Assembly (NCBI GenBank): GCA_964637235.1
Contig: CAZWVR010000033.1
Location: forward strand, 1 to 21,900
Direction of reading: 5' to 3'
Length of the DNA: 21,900 nt
Origin: CAZWVR01 sp964637235
GTDB taxonomy: Bacteria; Bacteroidota; Bacteroidia; Bacteroidales; S143-33
Each line of letters starts with the position of its first letter. Position 1 is the first letter of the stretch. The notes beneath the pieces are model-generated. The model was not told the origin of the DNA. It saw only the letters and a program-made list of their open reading frames with translations, and made no database searches. Shown piece after piece: positions 1-6,851 of this stretch. The translations under genes and the position numbers were made by a program.

Positions 1-1
1 A

Positions 2-382
2 GTTGACGCTTCGGCTGTTGCGTCTCTTAATCCTGATGATGTAGATAGAATAGAAATTATTCGTTCTACTGTTGCCATTTATGGTTCTCGTGGAGCTAAT
101 GGTGTTATTGCTATATATACTAAGCAGGGTTATAATATTTTATGGGGTAAGTATCAAGGTAAATTTATTGGTTATGCGAAACCTTCAAAATTTAGTTATG
201 TAAACACTGAAAATCAGTATAAAACTTATTATTGGAAGCCATGGATACATATTAGCAATGGAAAAGCTTTTATTAAAGTAAATTCTAAAAATATCTCAGA
301 TAAATTTAGGGTTATTATTCAAGGAACAACATATACAGGTGAGTTAATTTTTTTCCAAAGAGATTTTGTATTGAATAAATAA
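2..382 (+). CDS. TonB-plug domain protein without a beta-barrel, C-terminal end (partial)
   Basis: The reading frame is open from the left edge to a TAA at 380-382, giving about 126 residues with no start inside the window. It begins in the last part of a TonB-receptor plug domain: SLNPDDVDRIEI, then VAIYGSRGANGVIAIYT, which matches the usual plug ending (IYG-RGANGVI-I-TK-G). A TonB-dependent transporter would continue for hundreds of residues of barrel. This one stops about 85 residues later, after a beta-rich tail (KTYYWKPWI, NGKAFIKV, FRVIIQGTTYTGEL). Such barrel-less plug proteins, usually with carboxypeptidase-regulatory-like or macroglobulin-like domains upstream, are known in Bacteroidota, but their job is unclear. 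The missing N-terminus prevents a fuller assignment. The next gene starts 30 bases downstream. Confidence 0.75.
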   Translation, partial: VDASAVASLNPDDVDRIEIIRSTVAIYGSRGANGVIAIYTKQGYNILWGKYQGKFIGYAKPSKFSYVNTENQYKTYYWKPWIHISNGKAFIKVNSKNISDKFRVIIQGTTYTGELIFFQRDFVLNK

Positions 383-412
383 ACTATTATTTTAGGCTAA
401 ACTTTCTTTACA

Positions 413-1417
413 ATGAGACAACTGTTTTTTACTTTTATGATAATTTTATATTCATATTTTCTATATTCCCAGCATATATATAAGACAATAAGTGAAGCAC
501 TACTGAATCCTGACGATGTGCAAATTTTAGATTTGAGTTATCAAGCTTATGATTCTTTGCCAGATGATTTGTATAAATTTAGAAATTTGAGAGAACTTCA
601 TTTAAGAGGCAATCAGTTAAAGTATTTGCCACCTGAAATAGTTTTTTTATCTAATTTGCAGATTTTAGACCTTTCTGATAATCAGATTGAATATTTGCCT
701 TTTGAGATTTATAAATTAGAAAATTTAAAAGTTTTGATTTTAAACAATAATAATTTGGATTCTTTGCCTACTTCTATGGATGGTTTAATAAATTTAAATG
801 TTTTAGATATTTCTAATAATAAATTCTATTTTTTCCCTTCTGTTTTATGTAAATTACCCAATTTAAAGGAGCTTTATTTTTCGCAAAATTTTCTTTCAGA
901 TATTCCAGAAAATTATACAATGAGTAGTATTGAAATTTTAGACTTATCTTATAATAATTTTATGAGTTTTCCTATAGCTATTTTTAACTGTCACAATTTA
1001 AGGCGTTTAATATTAACAGGTAATCAAATTAGTCATTTGCCTGATGATATAACAGGTTTGGAACAATTGCAATATCTTGATATTTCTTTTAATCAGATTA
1101 CTTCTTTACCATCTGGGATAAAAAGCTTAAAGTCATTAGAATATTTAATTTGTAATAATAATAAGATAAAAACAATTCCTGATAGTATAATAGAGCTAAC
1201 TCGTTTAAAATATTTAGATCTTTCTCATAATATTTTGCTTAGCATTCCGCCATCATTGGCACATATACCGCATTGTATAGATATAAATTTAACTTATAAT
1301 CATTTGAATAATTTACCTCTTGATTTTAAAAATGCTAAAAGTTTAAAGTATATAGGCATTTCAAATAATAATTTAACAGTTATACCTATTGAACTTCAAA
1401 AATTTAAATTATATTGA
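413..1417 (+). CDS. Secreted leucine-rich-repeat protein
   Basis: 334 residues. Residues 1-20 form a signal peptide (hydrophobic core, ending FLYSQ), so the protein is exported. From about residue 36 to the end there are 13 consecutive leucine-rich repeats of 22-23 residues with the pattern LxxLxLxxNxLxxLPxxIxxLxN, for example LQILDLSDNQIEYLP. The segment before the first repeat (SEALLNPDDVQILDL) resembles the cap common in Bacteroidota repeat proteins. There is no T9SS sorting domain, lipobox or transmembrane anchor, so it may stay in the periplasm. Leucine-rich repeats usually bind protein, but no partner is evident. The stop codon overlaps the ruvC start by one base (TGATG), which suggests translational coupling. 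The repetitive DNA at 518-1414 is explained by the protein repeats. Confidence 0.85.
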   Translation: MRQLFFTFMIILYSYFLYSQHIYKTISEALLNPDDVQILDLSYQAYDSLPDDLYKFRNLRELHLRGNQLKYLPPEIVFLSNLQILDLSDNQIEYLPFEIYKLENLKVLILNNNNLDSLPTSMDGLINLNVLDISNNKFYFFPSVLCKLPNLKELYFSQNFLSDIPENYTMSSIEILDLSYNNFMSFPIAIFNCHNLRRLILTGNQISHLPDDITGLEQLQYLDISFNQITSLPSGIKSLKSLEYLICNNNKIKTIPDSIIELTRLKYLDLSHNILLSIPPSLAHIPHCIDINLTYNHLNNLPLDFKNAKSLKYIGISNNNLTVIPIELQKFKLY

Positions 1418-1962
1418 TGAATCGAGTTTTAGGAATAGATCCGGGAACAAATTATATGGGCTATGCCGTAGTTGAAAAAAATACTAATAAGAATTTTTAT
1501 TTACAGATATATGGAGCTTTGGAATTGAAGAAAATTACTGATATCTATGATAGATTAAGGATTATTTACAGAAAAGTTGACAATTTAATAAAACAATATT
1601 CGCCGGACTTATTGGCTATTGAAGCTCCTTTTTATGGTAAGAATCCGCAGAGTATGCTTAAACTCGGTCGTGCGCAAGGTGTTGCTATTGTTGCTGCTTT
1701 AAATAATAATTTGCAGATTGTAGAATATGCTCCTCGGAAAATTAAATTGGCTATTACTGGTAATGGAAATGCTTCAAAAGAACAAGTTGCTGCCATGGTT
1801 ATTAAAATTTTAAATATTAAAGAAAAACCTTCTCGTTTTGATCAGTCAGATGCTGCTGCTGTGGCTTTATGTCATTTTTTTCAAAAACAATCGGACTATC
1901 AAACTAAAATATATTCAGATTGGAAAGATTTTATCAATAAAAATAAAAACAGAATTTTATGA
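1417..1962 (+). CDS. ruvC: Holliday junction endonuclease RuvC
   Basis: RuvC resolves Holliday junctions in recombination repair, together with RuvAB. The ATG at 1417 gives 181 residues, close to the family norm. An in-frame TTG one codon earlier is less likely. The four acidic catalytic residues are present: D8 in GIDPGT, E69 in LLAIEAPF, and D142 and D145 in FDQSDAAAVA. The family segment KLGRAQG is at 83-89. The gene overlaps the preceding leucine-rich-repeat gene by one base and shares an ATGA overlap with tadA, so it is probably translated from a polycistronic message. It looks intact and active. Confidence 0.97.
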   Translation: MNRVLGIDPGTNYMGYAVVEKNTNKNFYLQIYGALELKKITDIYDRLRIIYRKVDNLIKQYSPDLLAIEAPFYGKNPQSMLKLGRAQGVAIVAALNNNLQIVEYAPRKIKLAITGNGNASKEQVAAMVIKILNIKEKPSRFDQSDAAAVALCHFFQKQSDYQTKIYSDWKDFINKNKNRIL

Positions 1963-2426
1963 ATTTTAGCGATGCTGATTATTATTTTATGCGTGAAGCA
2001 CTTAAGGAAGCTCATATTGCTTTTCAAAAAGATGAAGTACCTATTGGAGCTATCGTTGTATATGATAATAAAATTCTTTCCAGAGCGCATAATTTAACTG
2101 AAACATTACAGGATGCTACTGCTCATGCTGAGATAATTGCTCTTACGAGTGCGATGGAAAAATTAGGAAGTAAATATCTTACAGATGCTGTATTATATGT
2201 AACCTTAGAACCTTGTATAATGTGTGTAGGTGCTGCCTATTGGTCTAAGATTTCAAAAATAATTTTTGGCGCTTATGATATAAAAAATGGTTTTTTACAA
2301 TTTGATAATATTACTCGTAAATATTTTCGTTCTTTTATTCCTAATATTGAGGTTTATGGAGGATTACTCGAAGATGAAGCCGCTGATATTTTGAAAAAGT
2401 TCTTTTTATCAAAACGAAAATATTGA
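1959..2426 (+). CDS. tadA: tRNA-specific adenosine deaminase TadA
   Basis: TadA converts adenosine 34 to inosine in the anticodon of tRNA-Arg(ACG), using a zinc-dependent cytidine-deaminase fold. At 155 residues it has normal length. The zinc and catalytic motifs are clear: HAE at 56-58 (H56 ligand, E58 proton shuttle) and PCIMC at 85-89 (C86 and C89 ligands). The N-terminal MREALKEA and VPIGAIVV segments are typical of TadA. The start overlaps the ruvC stop as ATGA. A related nucleoside deaminase such as guanine deaminase is possible, but the PCIMCVGA and GAYDIKNG context favours TadA. This window carries tRNA-Arg genes for CCG and CCT but not the ACG substrate. Confidence 0.92.
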   Translation: MNFSDADYYFMREALKEAHIAFQKDEVPIGAIVVYDNKILSRAHNLTETLQDATAHAEIIALTSAMEKLGSKYLTDAVLYVTLEPCIMCVGAAYWSKISKIIFGAYDIKNGFLQFDNITRKYFRSFIPNIEVYGGLLEDEAADILKKFFLSKRKY

Positions 2427-2464
2427 AAATAATAAAAAATAACTATATTTGGTATTCAAAAAAA

Positions 2465-3238
2465 ATGATTACAAAAGAACAATTAGTTAGGGATTGGCTC
2501 CCCCGTTATACTGGTAGAGCTTTGGAGGATTTTACTCAACATATTTTGCTTACCAATTTTAATAATTATTTGGAATTATTTTCCTCATGGTATAATGTTC
2601 CAATTGTCGGAAGAGATAAACCTATGCCCAATGTTAGTGCCGAAGGAATAACTTTAATAAATTTCGGAATAGGAAGTCCTAATGCTGCATTAATTATGGA
2701 CTTATTGAGTGCAGTAAGTCCAAAGGCTGTGCTATTTTTAGGTAAATGTGGGGGATTGAAAGAAAAAAATAAAGTGGGAGATCTAATTTTGCCTATTGCA
2801 GCTATACGTAGCGATGGTACATCTGATGATTACCTACCTCCGGAGGTTCCTGCTTTACCAGCATTTAGCTTGCAAAGAGCTGTATCTACAAGTATTAGAG
2901 ATTTTGGTAAGGATTATTGGACTGGAACTGTTTTTACTACCAATAGAAGAGTATGGGAATGGGACGAGCGTTTTAAAAAATATTTGCAGAAAACACGTGC
3001 TATGGCTATTGATATGGAAACAGCTACTATTTTTATCGTAGGTTTTGTAAACAAAATTCCTTCTGGTGCATTGCTTTTAGTTTCTGATCAGCCTCTTATT
3101 GCGACCGGAGTTAAAACTTCTGAGTCTGACAAAGAGGTCACAAGAAAATATACAGAAATGCATCTTAAAATTGGGGTTGAGGCTCTAAAAATAATTATTC
3201 ACGAAAAGAAATCTGTAAAACATTTGCGTTTTGAGTAA
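2465..3238 (+). CDS. amn: AMP nucleosidase (short Bacteroidota type)
   Basis: This enzyme hydrolyses AMP to adenine and ribose 5-phosphate and belongs to the purine nucleoside phosphorylase fold. I chose the ATG at 2465 (257 residues) because MITKEQLVRDWLPRYTG matches the family N-terminus. The frame extends to a TTG at 2423 overlapping tadA, but the extra 14 residues look unconserved. Recognisable segments are NFGIGSPNA (66-74), FLGKCGG (91-97), YWTGTVFTTNRRVWE (151-165), DMETATIF (183-190, ribose-binding Met-Glu) and SDQP (207-210, with the catalytic Asp). The long N-terminal domain of the E. coli Amn enzyme is absent, as is normal in Bacteroidota. It is the last gene of the LRR-ruvC-tadA unit. 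No clear terminator follows, only a short dyad at 3254-3271. Confidence 0.93.
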   Translation: MITKEQLVRDWLPRYTGRALEDFTQHILLTNFNNYLELFSSWYNVPIVGRDKPMPNVSAEGITLINFGIGSPNAALIMDLLSAVSPKAVLFLGKCGGLKEKNKVGDLILPIAAIRSDGTSDDYLPPEVPALPAFSLQRAVSTSIRDFGKDYWTGTVFTTNRRVWEWDERFKKYLQKTRAMAIDMETATIFIVGFVNKIPSGALLLVSDQPLIATGVKTSESDKEVTRKYTEMHLKIGVEALKIIIHEKKSVKHLRFE

Positions 3239-3253
3239 TTATTATTATTTTTG
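3223..3253 (+). promoter_or_regulatory. Bacteroidota-type promoter before the lipoprotein/TonB-receptor unit
   Basis: TTTG at 3223-3226, then 19 bases, then TATTTTTG at 3246-3253. This fits the Bacteroidota primary sigma consensus exactly (-33 TTTG, about 19 bases, -7 TAnnTTTG). The predicted start of transcription is near 3260, giving a leader of about 23 bases before the ATG at 3283. The -33 box lies inside the last codons of the AMP nucleosidase gene. Confidence 0.6.
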
Positions 3254-3271
3254 TTAAGGCATTAACCTTAA
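3254..3271 (+). promoter_or_regulatory. Dyad at the predicted transcription start (operator candidate)
   Basis: TTAAGG (3254-3259), six-base spacer, CCTTAA (3266-3271): a perfect six-base inverted repeat directly after the -7 box. It would straddle the predicted start of transcription. It could be an operator or a weak hairpin. There is no T-run after it, so it is not a good terminator for the upstream gene. Confidence 0.35.
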
Positions 3272-3282
3272 AATGATTACTG

Positions 3283-4104
3283 ATGTATAAAAGAGTATTT
3301 TTTTATCTCGGGATAATTTTAGTTTTTTCACTTGTATCTTGTAAAAATGAAAAAAATTCTGACTTAAATAAGATTAACGTAGATACTTCTGACCAACAAA
3401 TTGATGTTAATAAAGCTAAGGAAATAATTTATATGTTGCCTAATCCTACCGAAACTGCTTTAATTATAAAGAATTCTCGTAATACGTTTACTGATGAATA
3501 TCTCTGTCCCTATCAATATGTTGATAGGTATAATACTTCTGTTGAAGAAGCTTTGGCTCTTGGAATATATAGCACAGATTTAAGTTTTCTGACTATGTAT
3601 GGTGAGAATCAGAAAGCTGTTGAATATGTCTCTGCCGTAAAAAAATTGTCAGAACGCTTAGGTATAATAAAAGTAATAAATGATTCTTTAATTACGCAAT
3701 TGCAACAAAATATTGAGAATAAAGATAAAGTCGTCTCTATTATTTCTGAGACATATTCAGATATGAGAGCTTTTCTTGAAGAAAATCATCGGGAAGTTTT
3801 AGCTGCATATATGATAACTGCTGCCTGGGTCGAAGGTTTATATCTCTCAGTTAATTTAGTTGATAATGTGAAAACGGATACTACTTTAATTCCTATTATT
3901 GTTGACCAAAGATACTCATTAGATAACTTAATTGACTTGCTTAAAGTTTATCAAAAGGATGAGAATGTAAAACTTAAAATACAAGAGCTTAAAGAGTTGA
4001 AAGATATATATGATAAAGTAAAATTGCCTATGAAGGAAGAAGTTTTTGACGCATTAAAAACTAAAATATCTTTAATTAGAAATAGTTATATAAATGAACT
4101 ATAA
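3283..4104 (+). CDS. Lipoprotein of unknown function, mostly helical
   Basis: 273 residues. The N-terminus is a lipoprotein signal: hydrophobic residues 7-17, then LVSC with the lipidated cysteine at position 20. After a short polar linker the rest looks largely helical, with segments such as SVEEALALGIYSTDLSFL, SAVKKLSERLGII and AYMITAAWVEGLYL. I recall similar conserved lipoproteins in Bacteroidota but know no function, and no catalytic motif is apparent. It is the first gene behind the promoter at 3223-3253, followed 10 bases later by a small secreted protein and then a TonB-dependent receptor. A role at the outer membrane next to that transporter is plausible but not shown. Confidence 0.75.
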   Translation: MYKRVFFYLGIILVFSLVSCKNEKNSDLNKINVDTSDQQIDVNKAKEIIYMLPNPTETALIIKNSRNTFTDEYLCPYQYVDRYNTSVEEALALGIYSTDLSFLTMYGENQKAVEYVSAVKKLSERLGIIKVINDSLITQLQQNIENKDKVVSIISETYSDMRAFLEENHREVLAAYMITAAWVEGLYLSVNLVDNVKTDTTLIPIIVDQRYSLDNLIDLLKVYQKDENVKLKIQELKELKDIYDKVKLPMKEEVFDALKTKISLIRNSYINEL

Positions 4105-4114
4105 ACCAAAGGCA

Positions 4115-4537
4115 ATGAAAAAAATATTTTTAATATTACTGTTTTTAGTCCCTATTATTACTTATGCTCAGGAACTTAATTGTAAAAAATTTACAAAAAA
4201 TTCTGCCATTGATTTACTTGGTGATTTTATTCTGTCCGGAAGAACACATTCTCTGGAGTTGGCAGAAGGAGAAGAAGTTGTGGTTTTTAAAACAGTAAGT
4301 CGCAATTTAGTTTATAAATTTGTTGTCATTGCCGATAAACATATCCCCCAACCGCGTTTCCTTATCGCAGATTGGGATAATAATATTATTTTTGATAATG
4401 CTAAGCATAATTTTCAAGATACTTTTGTGTTTCCTTGCGATAAAACTCAAAGAATTAAAATTTGGATAAAAGTACCGGGTAAAGATGCTAATAAACGTGG
4501 ATGTGTCAGTCTTGTTGTAGGTGTAAAGACACAGTAA
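4115..4537 (+). CDS. Small secreted protein of unknown function
   Basis: I chose the ATG at 4115 (140 residues) because it begins a clean signal peptide, MKKIFLILLFLVPIITYAQ. An upstream in-frame ATG at 4094 would add seven polar residues ahead of the signal and overlap the preceding gene. The mature part (about 120 residues) looks beta-rich and has three cysteines (CKKF near its start, FPCD, and GCVSLVVG near its end) that could form a disulfide. I do not recognise a named family. It sits between a lipoprotein gene and a TonB-receptor gene, and its TAA overlaps the receptor ATG by one base (TAATG), so it is probably co-expressed with the receptor. Confidence 0.7.
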   Translation: MKKIFLILLFLVPIITYAQELNCKKFTKNSAIDLLGDFILSGRTHSLELAEGEEVVVFKTVSRNLVYKFVVIADKHIPQPRFLIADWDNNIIFDNAKHNFQDTFVFPCDKTQRIKIWIKVPGKDANKRGCVSLVVGVKTQ

Positions 4538-6381
4538 TGCGTTATGTTTTGTTAGTTGCAATTTCGGCTTTGTATATTAAATTCCTTTTTGCCCAAGATA
4601 CCATACAAATAAAACCCGTAGAAGTTTTTGGTAATAGACTCTCTTTGTTTGATGTAAATACTAATGCTCAGAAAACTAAGTTTTTGTCTTTAAATAATTT
4701 TTTAGTTCAATCTCCTTTTTTTGATGTAAAATCTTATGGGAATACAGGTATTTCTACTGTAAGTTTATTAGGTCTTGGGGCTTCCCATACTCAAGTTTTA
4801 TTTAATAATATCCCTCTGAATTCTCCAATGAGTTCAGAGGCGGATATTTCTTTTTTACCTTTTTTTTTCGTAGATAAAATCAAAGTTATACCTGGTGTTT
4901 CATCTTTAAATATTGCAGATGGAGCTTTTGGAGGCAGTATAAATGTTAATGTGGCATTTTCTGATACTAATTTTTTTGAAACAGGCGTAGCGAGTTTTCA
5001 TACTATATTTGATTATTTAAAATATACCACGCGCATACACAATGGCATTTTTTTGTTTAAAACTGGCTTTTTTTATACTAAGAACGATTTTAGCTATATA
5101 AATGAAACTTTACCTACACGGCCTAAAATGGTTATGAATAACTCTAATTTTTTTTCTTTACCTATGCTTTGTGCCTATAAACTTAAATTTTCAAGAAATA
5201 TATTAAAATTGTTTACTTTAAATTTTTATACAAATAGGCAAATACCTCCAATTCTTACTTTTTCAGGATTATCAAGAATTGAAAATTTAAAAGATATACA
5301 CAGTATTTTTATTTCAGACTTTTTTCATCGAGGACGCTTATTTAATTATAAAATAATTACTGCTTTAAGTTTGGGATATGAGCATTATTTTTTAGGTGAT
5401 AGTATGTTTTCTGCTGTCAATACCAGAACTTTTATATTGCGAGTTAATAGCTTTAATAAATATGCTAATTTTTATACTCGATTTAAAGTAAGAAAAAGAC
5501 GTTTATCAGTTTCTTTTAATTTAAATGGTGCTTATGCTACTACCTATGATAGTATTTTTAATATTGGATATTTGGGGCGTAGATATTTTTTGAATACAGT
5601 AATAAACTATGAGATTGGTCATCGTTTTTTTAAATCTTTTTTAGTTAAGCCAATACTGAATGATTCTCTTTTTTTATATCCCACTATTTTGCTACGCTTA
5701 GGTGGAGAATTTTGGAGTATTAACATAGGCAATAATATAAAATTCCCTTCTTTAAATGATTTATATTGGAACCCAGGTGGAAATGTTAATCTTAAACCTG
5801 AAAAAAATTTTTATGGAGATTTTTCTTATTCTTACACTTATAAAACGTTTTCAGTTAGTTTTTTTACTTATATGACAGTTGTTTATGATTGGATTATTTG
5901 GCATCCTACGGTTTTTGGTTATTGGACACCTGATAACCTTAATAAGGTGTTTTCCAGAGGTTTATTCCTCAAAGCTTTTTATTTTAATACCTTAGGTAAA
6001 TTTAAGTACTCAGTTAATTTAAATTATGCTTTGACATTAACACAAAATTATACTCCCAAAAATTTTTCTGCAAATGCCTATAAAAAGCAACTTATATATA
6101 TACCTAAGAATAAATTTTCTTTTTCTTTTCTTATTCAGTATAAACATTTTCAAACAAACTTAGCAGGAATATATATAGGCAAGCGTTATACAACATCAGA
6201 TAATAATGAACGTTTTGCTCTTGACCCTTATTTACTAATTAACTTTTATATTTTTTATCAGTATAAAAGTTTTCAAGTTTTAATACGAGTGAATAATTTG
6301 CTAAATAAGCAATATTATAATGTTCCTTATCGTCCTATGCCCCGCCGTAATATGTTATTGACATTCTCTTTTAGATTTTAA
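4537..6381 (+). CDS. TonB-dependent outer-membrane receptor (BtuB-sized)
   Basis: An outer-membrane beta-barrel importer energised by TonB. The start is the ATG at 4537 (614 residues), which overlaps the previous stop codon and begins a signal peptide ending FLFAQ at residue 20. A frame extension to 4501 adds a cysteine-rich stretch before the signal and is rejected. The plug domain spans roughly 28-140: IKPVEVFGNR, VSLLGLG, QVLFNNIPLN, KIKVIPGVSSL, and the plug end GAFGGSINV at 129-137. The remainder is aromatic-rich barrel, closing with NNLLNKQYYNVPYRPMP and a C-terminal phenylalanine. There is no SusC-type N-terminal domain and no SusD partner. The size resembles cobalamin or siderophore receptors, but the substrate cannot be read from the sequence. 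The stop codon overlaps that of the convergent gene at 6378. Confidence 0.9.
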   Translation: MRYVLLVAISALYIKFLFAQDTIQIKPVEVFGNRLSLFDVNTNAQKTKFLSLNNFLVQSPFFDVKSYGNTGISTVSLLGLGASHTQVLFNNIPLNSPMSSEADISFLPFFFVDKIKVIPGVSSLNIADGAFGGSINVNVAFSDTNFFETGVASFHTIFDYLKYTTRIHNGIFLFKTGFFYTKNDFSYINETLPTRPKMVMNNSNFFSLPMLCAYKLKFSRNILKLFTLNFYTNRQIPPILTFSGLSRIENLKDIHSIFISDFFHRGRLFNYKIITALSLGYEHYFLGDSMFSAVNTRTFILRVNSFNKYANFYTRFKVRKRRLSVSFNLNGAYATTYDSIFNIGYLGRRYFLNTVINYEIGHRFFKSFLVKPILNDSLFLYPTILLRLGGEFWSINIGNNIKFPSLNDLYWNPGGNVNLKPEKNFYGDFSYSYTYKTFSVSFFTYMTVVYDWIIWHPTVFGYWTPDNLNKVFSRGLFLKAFYFNTLGKFKYSVNLNYALTLTQNYTPKNFSANAYKKQLIYIPKNKFSFSFLIQYKHFQTNLAGIYIGKRYTTSDNNERFALDPYLLINFYIFYQYKSFQVLIRVNNLLNKQYYNVPYRPMPRRNMLLTFSFRF

Positions 6382-6830
6382 ACCGAATTTACTTTCAATA
6401 TATAATTCAATTCTTTTGTCATTTTATCTTTCATTTCTTGCGAAACAATGGACAATGGTACTGGCGGATATTTTGCTAATTTTTTGTTTGTTTTAATATA
6501 GACTATTAAAAACTCTTTGATATTTTTCTTGATTATTTCATATTTAACTAATTTATTTATAGGAATTTTTATAGCTTTTGGCTTTCTGAAAATAGGTATA
6601 GCTGAATAGAATTTTATAACTATTTCTTTATGATTTGTTTCAAATTGTACAAAATACGGTTTTTTAATAAGGATATAAATGAAAGAAAATAGACCAAGTA
6701 TTAAAATTACAATATTGGGTAAATCTATTTTGTCGAGAATCATAAAAGCAAGAGCAACTAAGATAATCATGATGGAAAGAATAAAATATAAGCGATATTT
6801 CCCTGTTTCAGTAGCGTTATTGACTTTCAT
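6378..6830 (-). CDS. Small membrane protein with a PH-like cytosolic part
   Basis: 150 residues from the ATG at 6830. A TTG four codons upstream is possible but less likely. Two hydrophobic helices, at about residues 15-32 and 37-55, form a hairpin anchor. They are followed by about 95 residues of alternating beta strands (FVQFETNHKEIVIKFYSAI, KPKAIKIPINKLVKYEII, EFLIVYIKTNKK) and a C-terminal helix (SQEMKDKMTKELNYILK). This layout resembles the bacterial PH-domain and YdbT-like membrane proteins, which is inference from the pattern only. It is the last gene of a leftward unit, 21 bases after the Lnt-like gene. Its stop overlaps tail-to-tail with the TonB receptor stop on a TTAA sequence. Confidence 0.65.
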   Translation of the reverse strand: MKVNNATETGKYRLYFILSIMIILVALAFMILDKIDLPNIVILILGLFSFIYILIKKPYFVQFETNHKEIVIKFYSAIPIFRKPKAIKIPINKLVKYEIIKKNIKEFLIVYIKTNKKLAKYPPVPLSIVSQEMKDKMTKELNYILKVNSV

Positions 6831-6851
6831 TTTTTTGCACAAAATTAAAAA

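Noticed and set aside
518..1414. Repetitive DNA that could be read as a tandem-repeat array
   Set aside because: It is fully explained by 13 leucine-rich repeats in a single protein frame.
2423..2464. Upstream extension of the AMP nucleosidase frame to a TTG overlapping tadA
   Set aside because: The added 14 residues do not resemble the family, while the ATG at 2465 gives the usual N-terminus.
4501..4536. Cysteine-rich N-terminal extension of the TonB receptor
   Set aside because: It lies inside the previous gene, precedes a clean signal peptide, and the ATG at 4537 overlaps the preceding stop as expected for coupled genes.
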